From Tetracladium setigerum (Eukaryota > Ascomycota > Leotiomycetes > Helotiales), in contig PZJY01000002.1 in NCBI GenBank assembly GCA_031472005.1, forward strand, positions 4,092,001 through 4,156,000: a stretch of 64,000 nt of DNA. Reading direction: 5' to 3'. Position 1 is the stretch's first letter; each line of letters starts with the position of its first letter. The notes below the pieces were generated by a model that saw only the letters and a list, made by a program, of their open reading frames with translations, had not been told where the DNA came from and did no database searches. The position numbers and the translations under genes are program-made. This document shows, one piece after another, positions 24,265 to 35,500 of this stretch.

Positions 24265-25373
24265 TCATCTGAATCTTCCCGGCGCCGTCCACCAAACCTC
24301 TGTCCTTCCCAAAGACAAAGCCGCATTTCTCCTCGCTATCTCCCTATCCACCCACCACGTCATTTCCTTCGTATCTCCAGGATAAAACGGCCCCCTCAAC
24401 ACCAACTCCCCCACGACAACCGTCTTCCTCGCCACTCTCCCCTCCTCCAACAACTCCCCCGTCCGCAAGATCTCGAAATCCGTATCATTCGCTATAAAAT
24501 CCCTCACGTACATTCCTCCCCTCCCCTTGGCCAGCAACTCATCAGGAATGTAATGAATACGCACGCAACAACGATATCCGTTCGCGATTCGCTCCCAGGG
24601 AGAAGTGCCCGGGCAGCCTTTGGAATCGAGCTTGATTTTCTTCTGGGCCCATTTGTCTTGGGCTGTTTTTTGAGCCGGGGTGAGGCTGGTGTATTGGCTT
24701 TGGAGGCGGGACATTTGGATGTCGTGGGGTAAGGTGTAGTGAGTTTTTGGTGGTGCCAGTGGGGGAAGGGTGGTTTGTGTGCCTGTCAAATGTTTTGGAG
24801 ATGTGCTGGTATCACCTTTTTTCTTATTTCTAACCTTATCGAGAGGTGTAGATAAATTGATAGCTTGTCTACCAGTGCTAGCTCTGTGAACTGAATGCCC
24901 TCGCGACGCAGCCGTCTCGGGTCTACGAGAAGTTGAGTGTGAAGAACTCCGTTGCGGCTCATCTTTTGCCAGAGGAAAGATCCCAGCACCGAGAAGAGTG
25001 GTCTGAGGTGCTCGGTAGGCTTCTTGGGTGTAGCCAGTAGTCGGGTATCTACCAATATTTGAGAGAGAGAAAATTGTGTGGTGCGAGACGAAGGCGGATT
25101 GAATATTGTATTTCGAAGGGGCACTTGGCGATTGCCGTGCCTCAGCGACGAAGCGTGGGATTGTCCTGCCACTTGTGGCTCGCGAAGTGTAGCTGAAGAG
25201 GTACCGTCATTTGCGCTGTCTTTGAAGTCATTATTGTCGTCATGTTTGGCTCCAGGTTCGTTGCTGGACATGCGCGAGGTGGGTGTACAATCGAGATGCA
25301 TAAGGGAGAACAATGTTGGAAACTTGGACTTCCCGGGGCGTTTGGAAGCTGGGTCTTGTTTGTGATTTGACAT
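24265..25373 (-). CDS. Orphan protein A of the SLAHLD-motif family, with an apparent frame break
   Basis: The C-terminal part (ending at 24265) carries a domain shared with the gene at 27879-29294. It has QY-x-[ST]-LT, then WAQ, then a CP pair followed by a Trp-x-Arg, GYRC, D-x-LLA-[KE]-G-x-GG and a GPFY motif. The N-terminal part starts at 25373 and contains FSLMHLD, a degenerate copy of the SLAHLD motif repeated in the paralogue. The two parts lie in different frames. The C-terminal frame is open upstream to about 25210 and reads sensibly there (IFSLSNIGRYPTTGYTQEAY, again a motif-like SL-x-x-I-x-R). One missing base in the CCC run near 25170 would join them. No signal peptide or membrane span is visible. 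Function is unknown. A splice solution was sought and none kept phase. Confidence 0.6.
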
Positions 25374-26283
25374 CTTTATTTGATTATGGGGTTGTTTTGC
25401 TTTGTTCTGATAGATGTTGCGCTGTGTGGGGATGCTCTCAGGATTTGGAGAGAGGGGATAGAATGGTAAATATGGATGAGTGGGAGAGTACGGAGAGGAG
25501 GGTATAAATCGTAAAGGTATTTCAAGTACAGTCAGGAGTTATTCAAAGAGTTGAGCTTTTCAGTGTTGAATGAAAGGAATATTTGAATCAGATGTGAGGG
25601 CTGTATTCGAATCTGTTAGGTGACTGGATGGTTGGTAATGTGGTGAATCGAAAACATCCGTGTTATGGTGTTGATTGATGAGATGGGAAAGTACAGGGGG
25701 TTGATAGGAGAGGGGATTGAGGGAACGTTGGCTCTGGTTTGGTTCGATTACTGAGAAGAGGTGAGAATGGAAGTAGTATATCAAGAACTCATACTTTTCA
25801 TCTATGATTCTTAGACGGTGGAGAAAATTGAGAGGGTTGAATATCAAAGAGTACTACATGAGCCATGTTGGCTTGGAATTCGGAATTCTTGGCAACGAGA
25901 TATTGCATCAAACACTTCAAAATACTACCACGATAATCGTATGAAAATCCTAGTCTACCATGTTCATAGCCAAGAAAATAATTTTTAGATTTGTGAAACG
26001 GCCACTGAAATTGTTTAATAGGCCTTGAGGATTGGGTATTGGCGGCGTAAATGAAAGATTACATTTCAGGTCGCTCCGAGATTAATTCAGGAGGTATCTT
26101 CGTACAGATACAGAATAACATTGATCTATATGATACTCATCGTATTCTGACATGAAAGGAGCGTTGCTAGAATGTAAAACATCGATATGCTGACTCAAAG
26201 AGCGTATTTTCCTCTTCTTCCGTTCCTCCGCATGCTCTCTTTTGATTTCGACCGAACCTAAAACCTAATCCCCGGCTTTCTCA
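25374..26283. other. Intergenic region within the orphan-gene island
   Basis: AT-rich DNA with no supported gene. An open frame at 25560-25847 (minus strand) has no partner or motif. Confidence 0.4.
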
Positions 26284-26982
26284 TCAAAGGCCACCTCTTC
26301 CCAGGTCTCCCTTTCCTGTGCCTCCTCTTAGGAGACCTCCGCCGCCCAATCTACTACTTGTGCTCTGAGACCTGCGGCTAGCTGGACTGCGCAAACCACC
26401 ATCCTCTTTCTTCTCTTCTTTCTTCTCTTTTTTCTTCTCCTCACTAGTCATTTGATCCTTCAGTGTCTTGAGCAGCAACTCGTGCCTTGCTCGGATACGA
26501 GCAGAATCAGCAGGCTCATCTAGGCGAACAGGATTTACACGGTGTTCTTGGCTTTCATCTTTCTTTTGTGGCTTTCCGAAGGGAGAAGAAGCACTCCCCA
26601 TTCTGCTTGAACCTAATTTGCCACTGTTTCCAAGTTTGCTTTCAGATTTCCCTAGCTTTCCGAGAGAAGGAAAACGACTTCCCATTCCATGTGAACCTAA
26701 TTCGCGACTGTTTCTTCCAAGTTTGCTTCCAGTCGGACTTTCCATGCCCCATCCTGCTTCACTTCTCCCAAGCTCGGGTCCAATGCCGAAAGATGGCAAT
26801 CCAGGATCGTTTTGTTGAATGAGTAGTTGATAGAGGTAATTCGCCTCATCATTTACAATCAATAGCTCTTCCTCTAGCCTTCGCGCATACTCGAAATTGT
26901 GTTCGAAATCAGCCTCCAAAGAGTCATACGCTATAATGAGTTTCTCGTAATCCTCCTGCGTCCAGAAACCCCCTAGATCCAT
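26284..26982 (-). CDS. Orphan protein with N-terminal coiled coil and internal duplication
   Basis: A single open frame of 232 residues. Residues 1-58 form an acidic, heptad-like helix (DYEKLIIAYDSLEADFEHNF, then LEEELLIV). The middle is Gly/Ser-rich and consists of two similar ~29-residue units, each with KLG, LGS, a Met-Gly-Ser and a closing [LF]GK. A Lys/Glu-rich helix (SEEKKKEKKEEKKEDGG) and a Gly/Arg-rich tail follow. It has no signal peptide or membrane span and resembles a disordered scaffold. It lies between the two SLAHLD-family genes on the same strand but shares no clear domain with them. No family is recognised. Confidence 0.65.
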   Translation of the reverse strand: MDLGGFWTQEDYEKLIIAYDSLEADFEHNFEYARRLEEELLIVNDEANYLYQLLIQQNDPGLPSFGIGPELGRSEAGWGMESPTGSKLGRNSRELGSHGMGSRFPSLGKLGKSESKLGNSGKLGSSRMGSASSPFGKPQKKDESQEHRVNPVRLDEPADSARIRARHELLLKTLKDQMTSEEKKKEKKEEKKEDGGLRSPASRRSQSTSSRLGGGGLLRGGTGKGDLGRGGL

Positions 26983-27878
26983 TTCGCCTCTAGCCCACTT
27001 TGAAGAGTCTGAATGAATATCTCCCCATTGAGAACCTCCGAAATCTTACTTTGGTCGTTCCGAGTGGCCGGATAAGAGTAGCTAGGGATTTTTAATTGTA
27101 TGTGACTGTGGGCTAGGGCAAGGGATATGTTTGATCTTGTTGTTCTTGCTTCCGTGTTTAGTTGTGAGAGTCTGGATTTTAGGCCGCGAAGTTCTGGAGG
27201 CTACTTTGCTGGCTTATGATTATTATTGTTGTTGCTTTTGATTCCAATAGTGCGTTATGCGACTGCTTTGTCAAGTTTGGGAATGGTGTTTGGAGGTATG
27301 TCAGACTTTGTTCAGAGAAAAGTGGAGGGAGGTGGCGGGGCCAGGGCGGGTATTAATACTGAAGATGTCACGATGTTCGTGAATGGAAATATCAATGATC
27401 AGAAGTCCATTTTCTGAGTGTACTTTACAGATTTGAGACAGAATGGAATGGCCTATAAGATCAATCATCACACTACTGTAAATCAAATACTAGACCGTGA
27501 ATGGACCATCTTTACATTGCAAACAATGTGAAAGTGGTACTTTCCCCTGGAAAAATCACATATGTAATGTGATATAATCTTCTGAATGAACATGCAGGTG
27601 ATTCATTGAGAAATCACATTCGGGCGAGAGATTTTCACGTAGGCCGCTGTTAGATGTTCCGGAGCATGAATTCTGAGAAATCACTGAAAACGATATCAGT
27701 GACTTGGGACATTGCAATATTGATTAAACTGGGGAAGGGAAAGTTCAGAAAGCCAAAATATCAATTCCAGGATATCTCACTGTGAAGTCTACATACAGTA
27801 CTCCAGGCTCGCTCAATGCAACGATCAAAATTTCGTTGAGAACCTGCACAATCTCAGGCATACCAAAAGCCAAACCTC
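26983..27878. other. Intergenic region within the orphan-gene island
   Basis: AT-rich, no supported gene. AGTACTCCAGGCT occurs at about 27797-27809 and also near 29650, so it may be part of a small dispersed sequence. Confidence 0.4.
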
Positions 27879-29294
27879 TCAAATATTTACCACAACCCGT
27901 GTCCCGTGATAGTATGGGCCAGTAAAACTAAACTGATAGTCTAACCTTCTGTTATGACCATCCCAAATCATACCTCCAGTTGTAATCCCTCTCAGGTAGA
28001 ACCCACCTGTTCCCTCTGCTAGCAGCGCATCCGTAACGATATGACTACCCCCTCCACAGCGATAACCAAGGCCATCTACTCGATACCACGCAAACCCTTG
28101 TGGGCAAACCCCTGAGTTCATGCGCAATTGTCGCTGTGCCCACTCTTCTTGCACAATCTTCTCCTTGGTTGTGAGGGTTTCGTATTGTGTTTGACGAGAG
28201 GCCATTTCGATGTCTTTGTTGTCGGAAAATGTTGAGACTACGGTGGGTGGTGCTAAGGATCTGGCAGGTAAGGCGGGAATGTTTTACATATTTGATCTTG
28301 GTCTAGGTTCTTGGTTTCTTGTCTCAGAAGCTGTCAAGGGCTTTTTGTCAAGATGCGCCAGAGATACCCCGGACAGAGCATTGCGAGCTCTCTTTTCAAT
28401 CGTAGTATTGGCTGGATTTATTTTGGAGCTTGAAGACGAGTGTTTTCTGTCCAAATGCGCCAGTGAGGCAACGACAGGGCTTTCGGCTGACCTAGCTCTA
28501 TCAAGATGAGCTAACGAGGTCGTTTCAAGCTTGTGACTTAATCTTTGTTGGCTCTTTTGACCTTTATTCTTTGCTTTGGTGAGCTTCTTCTCGGTTTCCC
28601 ATCTCTCTCTCTCCTTCAACTCCTCGGCCTGTTTTTGCCTCTCCAATTCCTTCTCAGCACGCTTTCCTTTCTCGGCCAATTCTTTCTTATTCTGCCTCTC
28701 GCGTTCATTTGCAGCAAGTTTCTTTTTCGTCGCTAGATCCCTTTTCAATTGAATACTGGCGGCTTTGGCATCTGCTTCCTTTCGAGCCTTTTCACGAGCA
28801 GCTTGGTTTTGTTTTTCTCGTTTGGCGGCAGCAGCCTCCAACGCCTTTCTGGCTTGTCGTTCTTGCTCCTTCACGGCCAAAGGAGACGCCTCCACCTCCT
28901 CCTTCCTTGCCTGATCGCGAGTTTGTTTAATTCTCTTCGCCTTCTCTTCCGCTTCGAGCATATCTCTTGATCCTTGTTCCTTTTTGGCTTTAGCCCGAGC
29001 AATAGACTCTTCTTTCTCAATCTTGTCCAACTCGGCTTTTCTCTTCTTTCTTCTATCAGCCTCGACCTGTGGATCTGGAAGAAGAGGGTTCGGGGCTGGC
29101 GATTTATCAAGATTTGCAAGCGAAGTGGTCAGCAGTTTTGAGGATGGGGGTGGCGGTCTAGAAGAAGATGCCGGAGGGCTTGGTCTATCAAGATGTGCAA
29201 GTGAAACGATATGAAGTCTGGATGAAGGCGGACTTCGTCGATCTGGGTGTGTCAGTTTGGAGGGAGGGGGTGGTGCTCTGTTTCCTGAAGACAT
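27879..29294 (-). CDS. Orphan protein B of the SLAHLD-motif family, interrupted by one in-frame TAA
   Basis: The frame starting at 29294 encodes 336 residues. It opens with two copies of a short motif (VSLAHLDR, TSLANLDK), continues with about 170 residues of Lys/Glu/Ala/Arg-rich sequence with the look of a long single helix or coiled coil, and then has three more copies (TSLAHLDR, ASLAHLDR, VSLAHLDK). A TAA at 28284-28286 follows. The same frame then stays open for 136 codons to 27879 and encodes the domain shared with orphan A (QYETLTTKEK, EEWAQ, CPQGFAWYR, GYRCGGGSH, LLAEGTGG, GPYYHG). Since orphan A encodes this region without a stop, B is probably one gene broken by a nonsense codon, or read through, or spliced by a 27-nt micro-intron (GTAAAA...CTGCCAG, in phase but very short). 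Function is unknown. Confidence 0.65.
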
Positions 29295-30321
29295 GTTTGA
29301 TATTTGATTAATATGTGGTTTCGTATGTTGGAGAAGGTGGGAGGAAGTGTGAAAGAATGACGAAGTGCAGGAAGATTATGTACTGGAATTTGACGAAAAC
29401 GTGTATGATTAATGGCCATAAGAAGTCAAAGAATGGACTAGGGAAATTGGCTTGCAAGTGAATGATACCTAGATATGAATAGAACTGAAACAATTTAGTG
29501 ATTGATGCTCTCACACAATGGGTTTTTCTTAGAGAGATTGAAGTGAGAATGCAATTAAACTAATGGCCAGACTGTTTTCTTAGCACAGTAGGTTTATGTT
29601 GAGTGATAGACTAAAGAACATTTAGAAAGCGAGATAGTGATTTATCTTTAGTACTCCAGGCTTTCTTTGTATTTATATAGATATTTCTCTATCCTCCTAT
29701 ACATATATATCTCCTAACCCTGTATACTATCCTGAGCCTATTTAACAATAGCTAAAACAGCCTTTTAATATAGCTAGTTACTAGGCGCCCGCTAATTAGC
29801 GGTTCGGCGGCCGTGGGAGAAGTACCGCGTTAGAGAACTTGGTCGGGCCCAATGGCCTTGAGGGATCCCTGCCTCCTTTGTGGGCGTTTTTGTCGTTGGA
29901 TTCTCTGGGAGAAAGAAAGGGGAAAAGGTTGTGATATTTGGACGTTTATTGAATTTCGCATTTCGCTAAACTGAGTAGTTGATATTATTAGCGATCTAGT
30001 AATGAGAGAAGAAACGAATAGTTCCGTTATTTCACCTACTTATGGAAACACTGTACCTCTTATACGCGTTTTAGTGTTGTGTATTCAAGGATAAAGAGTG
30101 GACATTTCCACCCCATTTCATGAAATCTACAACGCTGAACAGTTCACGTGGCTGGGGACGGTGGTACTCTATCGAATGCATGCATTTTCCCGGGAATCTG
30201 CTTGGCGCTACCACGGGCTCATTGAGGTGGTTCGCAAACATCAATCTACATCAGCTTTGAACTTCTCTTCCACCTGGTCAAGCGGCCCCCAGCTTCCTCC
30301 AAACTCCAACTACCTACCACT
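29295..30321. other. Intergenic region, possible decayed repeat
   Basis: No gene is supported. Between about 29597 and 29746 an AT-rich block starts TGTTGAG and ends TTTAACA, like a short LTR, but I find no target-site duplication. A perfect palindrome CCGCTAATTAGCGG lies near 29790-29805. Confidence 0.4.
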
Positions 30322-31937
30322 ATGGCTTTCTTTGAATCTGAATCCCCTGAGCTAATTTCTCGCGTCTTCCAGAGCTGTGACAATTTCAAAGATGTCCTTG
30401 CTCTGGCCATGACCTGCCAGCGCTTAAATTCCGTCTGGAATTCCAACACCTCATCCATAATATGGGAGGTTGGGAGGACTTCCGTGATCTCTTTTGCAGA
30501 TGCACTCATTGCTGTAAGTCTATGATCGTGTTTAATGCTTAAAATGAGATCAAGCTGAACCAGTATCAGGTCCGCGCGATAGATATCGTTCGTGTAGCCA
30601 CAAAAGCACATCAGCTTTCGCCCCAGATCAACATCCCATCCCTTGGCGGCAACATACGTAAACCCACCCTCCCAGACCTTAAACTCGTCCTCGATCTCCG
30701 CCATTTCGTCCGCTATCTGGATTACAAATTTCTTCTCCGGAAAAATACCGAATTCTCATGGGGTCGCGGGGCAAAGCACCTCCTTGACACTTCACCGCAA
30801 CTCCTGGATAGCTGGCGGAGTGGCTTCCATCGCGCCATATATAGATTCTTCATTGCCGGCGCCTCATTATCTCGAGCTTATCTGGCACTATTCTATGAAA
30901 ACTTTAAACCTATAGACTTCAATCAGCGAGGCCCTCTGGACGAATTCCTACAAGATGCAGTCTACGCACTAGACGGAGATCTCTTCATAAAAGTTGACGA
31001 ACTTCCTATCAGGGCTAGCGAAATGGAAATCGTGAATATGCATCCTGCATATCATTTTATGCCTAATCCAGGGTGGGAGAAATGTTTTGGCCACCTGGGC
31101 AGCTGGCTGGTTGAATCGACACGGGCAAGACTATCTTCCGAGCAGAAAACCGACAACAATTCCAACGCACCTGTAGGCGATAAAGCTGTCCTTCGAGAAA
31201 TAATGCAACTTCTTGTCACCTACGGGCAGTTGTGCGATCTCGAAGGGAAAACTGGCCCCGATGCCTACGATCCCTTCTGGGCAAGGCACTATTTCGGTCC
31301 TGAAGGCTACTGCGTGTGCGACAACGTGTGGACTCGTGCAGCTCGTATTCAGTCTGGAAATTCAGATGCAAAAGATGCGGAAGTACCAGAAGGAGAGGAA
31401 GCGGAAGGCCAGGGGGGACAGACGGGGGAAGAAGAGGAGACGTCGTCCGACATACCCTTCCCCGCTAACATGCGCGAATTCCCTGTGGTTTATTTTGGCC
31501 GCTTCGAGGTTGCCACGTTTGCCGTTAGCGACGTCAAGGAGTTTGACGGAAGTTCTCGACTTCGTCCCGAGAATGGCGATCTCGAGTTTCGACAGCGTGA
31601 CTACGCCGGGCCCGGTATCCCACACATATCAAGTCTCTGTGAATTACTTCATTGCATGTCCGGCCGACCGAACTACATTAATGACCATCCTGCTCCCCAT
31701 CCGCCATTACATTTTTTCACATATGTTTTGGAGAAGTATTTTGGGTATCGCTTTAGTGACCTCGCGTTTGAGATGAACTCTGAGAGGCCTCTCTATGCAA
31801 ACTTCATTAGAAATGGGAGAATCTTCGTCGGAGAAGGTTTCGAGGGTGAAGATACATGGGAAGGGATGCTTACCTCTATCCATGATAAGATGGAGTTAGA
31901 CTACAACAAGCTTGGATGGGAAGATTTGGATTTGTGA
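30322..31937 (+). CDS. F-box-like protein
   Basis: Two exons, 30322-30513 and 30570-31937, encode 519 residues; the 56-nt intron has donor gtaagt, branch GCTGAAC and acceptor tatcag and preserves the frame. Residues 5-45 fit an F-box: PELISRVFQSCDNFKDVLAL, then AMTCQRLNSVW. The rest has no obvious WD or leucine-rich repeats and contains an acidic linker near residues 330-350. F-box proteins recruit substrates to SCF ubiquitin ligases; the substrate here is unknown. Many Pezizomycotina F-box proteins have this plan (N-terminal F-box, long unassigned C-terminus). The start is the first Met and gives the F-box at the very N-terminus. The gene appears complete. Confidence 0.8.
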
Positions 31938-32541
31938 TGAGATCTGCAATCATGGCTTGTTGAGATCAAATCACGTTAGACTGTAAAGATTTACTTGTGA
32001 TACGGGACGAAGCACGCACGATGAATGAAATGTAGAGAACTTTAACTATATTAAAATAGCTATATAGAGTAATAATTTAGTTATATAACTTAGGTTAATA
32101 GAGTCGATACTAAGGAACGTCGACCCGGGAGGGTCGATAAGGTAGATAGGTCGATACGTCGACCCCGTCGACCTATTAACCTCGGAAAATATCGGTAAAG
32201 AGAGCCCAAGCAAGGGGTTGATGTTAAGCTGATGGAGATTTATTCAATGGACGAGCATTCACCATTCGCCAGTGACCTTTCTAAAATGTAGGTATTACTT
32301 ACCAACATTTAAGCGAAAGAAACGAATATGATACCGAAATTGCATCATGAATAGAACAAAAGACTAGAAGCAGGAATAAGAAAGCGAGGAATCTAGATAC
32401 TGTTCAACTACCAGAATTGCTGTAAGTACTGGATTATTCATAATATTCTAATCTCATACATCATTGCCCCATGAGACCTCGAACGCCACATATTCCTCAA
32501 TGATAAACGCCTTTGCAAAACCCATCATCAACATACAGCAT
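31938..32541. other. Intergenic region between F-box and Pol delta genes
   Basis: Convergent 3' flanks. AT-rich DNA at 32040-32090 abuts the inverted-repeat element at 32092-32182. No gene is visible. Confidence 0.5.
32092..32182. repeat. ~91-bp inverted-repeat mini-element (MITE-like)
   Basis: The left end AGGTTAATAGAGTCG (32092-32106) and the right end CGACCTATTAACCT (32169-32182) are near-perfect inverted complements. The interior is dense in GTCGA/TCGAC units (CGTCGACCCGGGAGGGTCGA and GGTCGATACGTCGACC), so much of the element can fold on itself. It lies in AT-rich DNA. It looks like a tiny non-autonomous DNA element or its footprint. Confidence 0.7.
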
Positions 32542-35500
32542 CTACCAAGCAGCCGCATCCCTATCAAACCTCACTAATTCCTTCCCTGCATCTTCCACGT
32601 CCTTCTTCGCCTTCATCCGCATATAAAAAATCGGACAATCCTTACTACTACAAATAACTTCGCAATGCATACTTCCTTGACACCTCTGACATTGTGTCCA
32701 TAACCTTCCGAATCTCACTTCTAGATCAGAAACTTTGTTCAATGTCTTCTGATATAGTTCACCCACTCGCGGTGCGCAATTTGAGCAGACTGCTCCACCA
32801 CTTTCCTCTTTTCCCACCAGGGGCTTTTTGCAGCCCATGCAAGTGAAAGTCTTTTTTGCGAACTTCATCAATCCACCGACTGAGGGGGCAGCAACGGAGA
32901 TGGATCTGGTGTGATCACCCGCCAGCAAAGAATTTGCTTTTGTTTCACCCAAAATGGGCTCGAAGATTCTTCCAAGAGGTTTCGAAAGTTGATTATCAAG
33001 GTAATATTTCGTGTCGATTGGAATATTGTTTTCGAGGACGTAGATTGGATCTTCGGAACGTTCGAAATTTTTGGCGCCAGCTGAACCCTTGATGATGACA
33101 TAGGCGACTCGATCTCCGAGGGTTGGTGCTGAACCGGCATCTCGTTGTTTCATCCGCTTAGCAAGCTCCACGTGTGCCTGTGTTGCGTTGTAATCTTTGT
33201 CTTCTTTGGTCAGAGCCTTTGTGATAACGAGTTTGGACATGTCGATTTTGTTCTGTAGGAGATCCGAAATTGTGTCTTTGACATAACTAGATCTTTTTTA
33301 GCATTTGTAAAGAAGAGTCGAGGAGCAACATACTCTTGAGCACCTTGGACATCTCGGTCGATCAGAATCATTCGAAGGATCGTCTCAATGACATTCTGCA
33401 CAAGCCGACAATTGTCTCTGCGGACAGTCTCGATACCTTTGGTGTCCATCTTGTCATATTTCAAGGGATTGGTCCAGTACAAGCCTGCGTATCGCTTTTT
33501 GTTGATCAAGAGATATGGATAATAAACTTTCTCGAACTCCAATTTAATTGGCCTCACGAACTTTGACGAGACGAAAGCGGCCGCTTCCTCACCCAACTTC
33601 ATTGCGGTAGCTAGGTCGTTGGTACCAAACTTTACCATCACGGAATCGGTATCGCCATAAATGACTTCAGCTTGGTGAGTATATCCATTGGCGATGGTAT
33701 ATTTCTTTTCGACTTCATCCTTCGTTCTCTCAATCATTTGCCGACCATAACTCGTCGTACTACTAGCAATGGCTAGACACGGGAGCTTTCCGACTGTGGC
33801 ACCAGTGAGACCGTAAACACTGTTAGCACTGATTTTTAAGGCCAGCTGACGACCGTTGAGCACAGCCTTTTTGAATGGATCTGTTTCTACAGCAAGCTCT
33901 CTCTTTGCCTGTTTTCTTGCAGAAAGCAATTCCTCAAGAATTTGACTCAGAAGACCTTTTCGCTGTTTCGTGGTACAGAACATATCGTTATTGGGTGTGA
34001 TGATGTAATCCTCATCCTTGACTAACTTGAGTTTCTCAACGGCGGATTTGGAAAGAAGAGTGGTATAGCAAAGGTTATGAGCCTGCATGATACTCGGATA
34101 TAGAGAAGCAAAATCGAGCGTGGCGATCGGTACATCGTAGTATCCTCTGGTAGGCTCGATGACGGTGGCACCTTCGTACTGCTCTTCTGATGGGTCGGCT
34201 TTCATATTTGGGATCACCAACTTTTGTTCCAGGGCTTTCCTGAAAAGTTGACTGACGAATTTGACTTGTTGACCACGCGAAAGAAGATAGCTGAAAGGCA
34301 CGCCAGTGACTCTCGCCATCTCGGTGTAATTTTCAAGGCAAGAAAGCTTGTCCATCAAACGCTGGGGAAGATAAGCATCTTTCAGGCAGTAGACCGCTAA
34401 TCTTCGTCTTGATTCTGGTGTTCCGTTGAAAAGTTCTGTAATCATAGTATGATGCACATCCTCTTTCTGTTCGCCCAGAAAGTTGGCGCACACAGAATTA
34501 AGGGTGTAACTTCGCAGCTGATGATCCCGTTGTACAAGTTGAAGTAAATCAAGCTGTAAGCGGCCGTCGGTATTCGTCGACTTCGTATCGCGGTTTCCCA
34601 TTTGCTTACTGGAGAAATTTGTTTTCGTAGCAACCGATTTCACGGTAGGCAATCTTCCCCAGATATCAAAATTCTTGACCTTGAGGTGCTTGGCCCGGTC
34701 AAGAAGGTATGGGAAATCGAAGTTGCAAATGTTATACCCAATGATGACATCGGGATCAACCTCTTGGAGGAATTGTTGCCACTTGCTGAGCATGTCTTCC
34801 TCTTTCCTGAACTCAATCACTTGTGTGTTGACAATTGTGCTGGTGGTGTCCAGACAGAATACATTACGCACAAATGGTTTCTTTTCTCCGTAGCGGGTTA
34901 CAACGTTTGCGATTTGAATGACTTGGTCCATTTCTGGCTCTGGAAAGATACCCTTGCGGCCTGCGCATTCGATATCGAAAGAAAGAATTCGAAGAGGTGC
35001 CATCTTTGACCATTCGCCTTCAGGTTTATGTGCTATTACGTCTCGATACGAAACCCAGGCTTCGATTTGACAATTGGACTGTCTTTCGTTTGCAGGGATC
35101 AATGTGTAGGACTTAGGAGGAACTTCGATCCATGACATGCCAAAGATCTATTGATGTTAGCAAACCCTGTCGATCAAGTCCTTTCAAGTACATACTTTGC
35201 AGTCAACCATGCACCTCAAAACGTATTCGATTTGGTCGAAGGTATTGATTTTGATTCCACTCTCTCCCATCACACCCCACTTCCCTTTCCAGTTTGCATG
35301 GCCTTGCTCAATCGACGATCGAACTTTGGGAATAAATTTGGGATCTGTCACTGTAATTTTGAGGTAGGGGTTTTGCTGATTGCCCCTGAAACCGTAAAGA
35401 TTCTCGCGCAGAACCATCTGCACCGACTGTATTGCTGGTTGGGACTGTGCAAGATTCGCATCTAGATATGCCTTGTATCCTTCGCAATCCTGCCTAGTGA

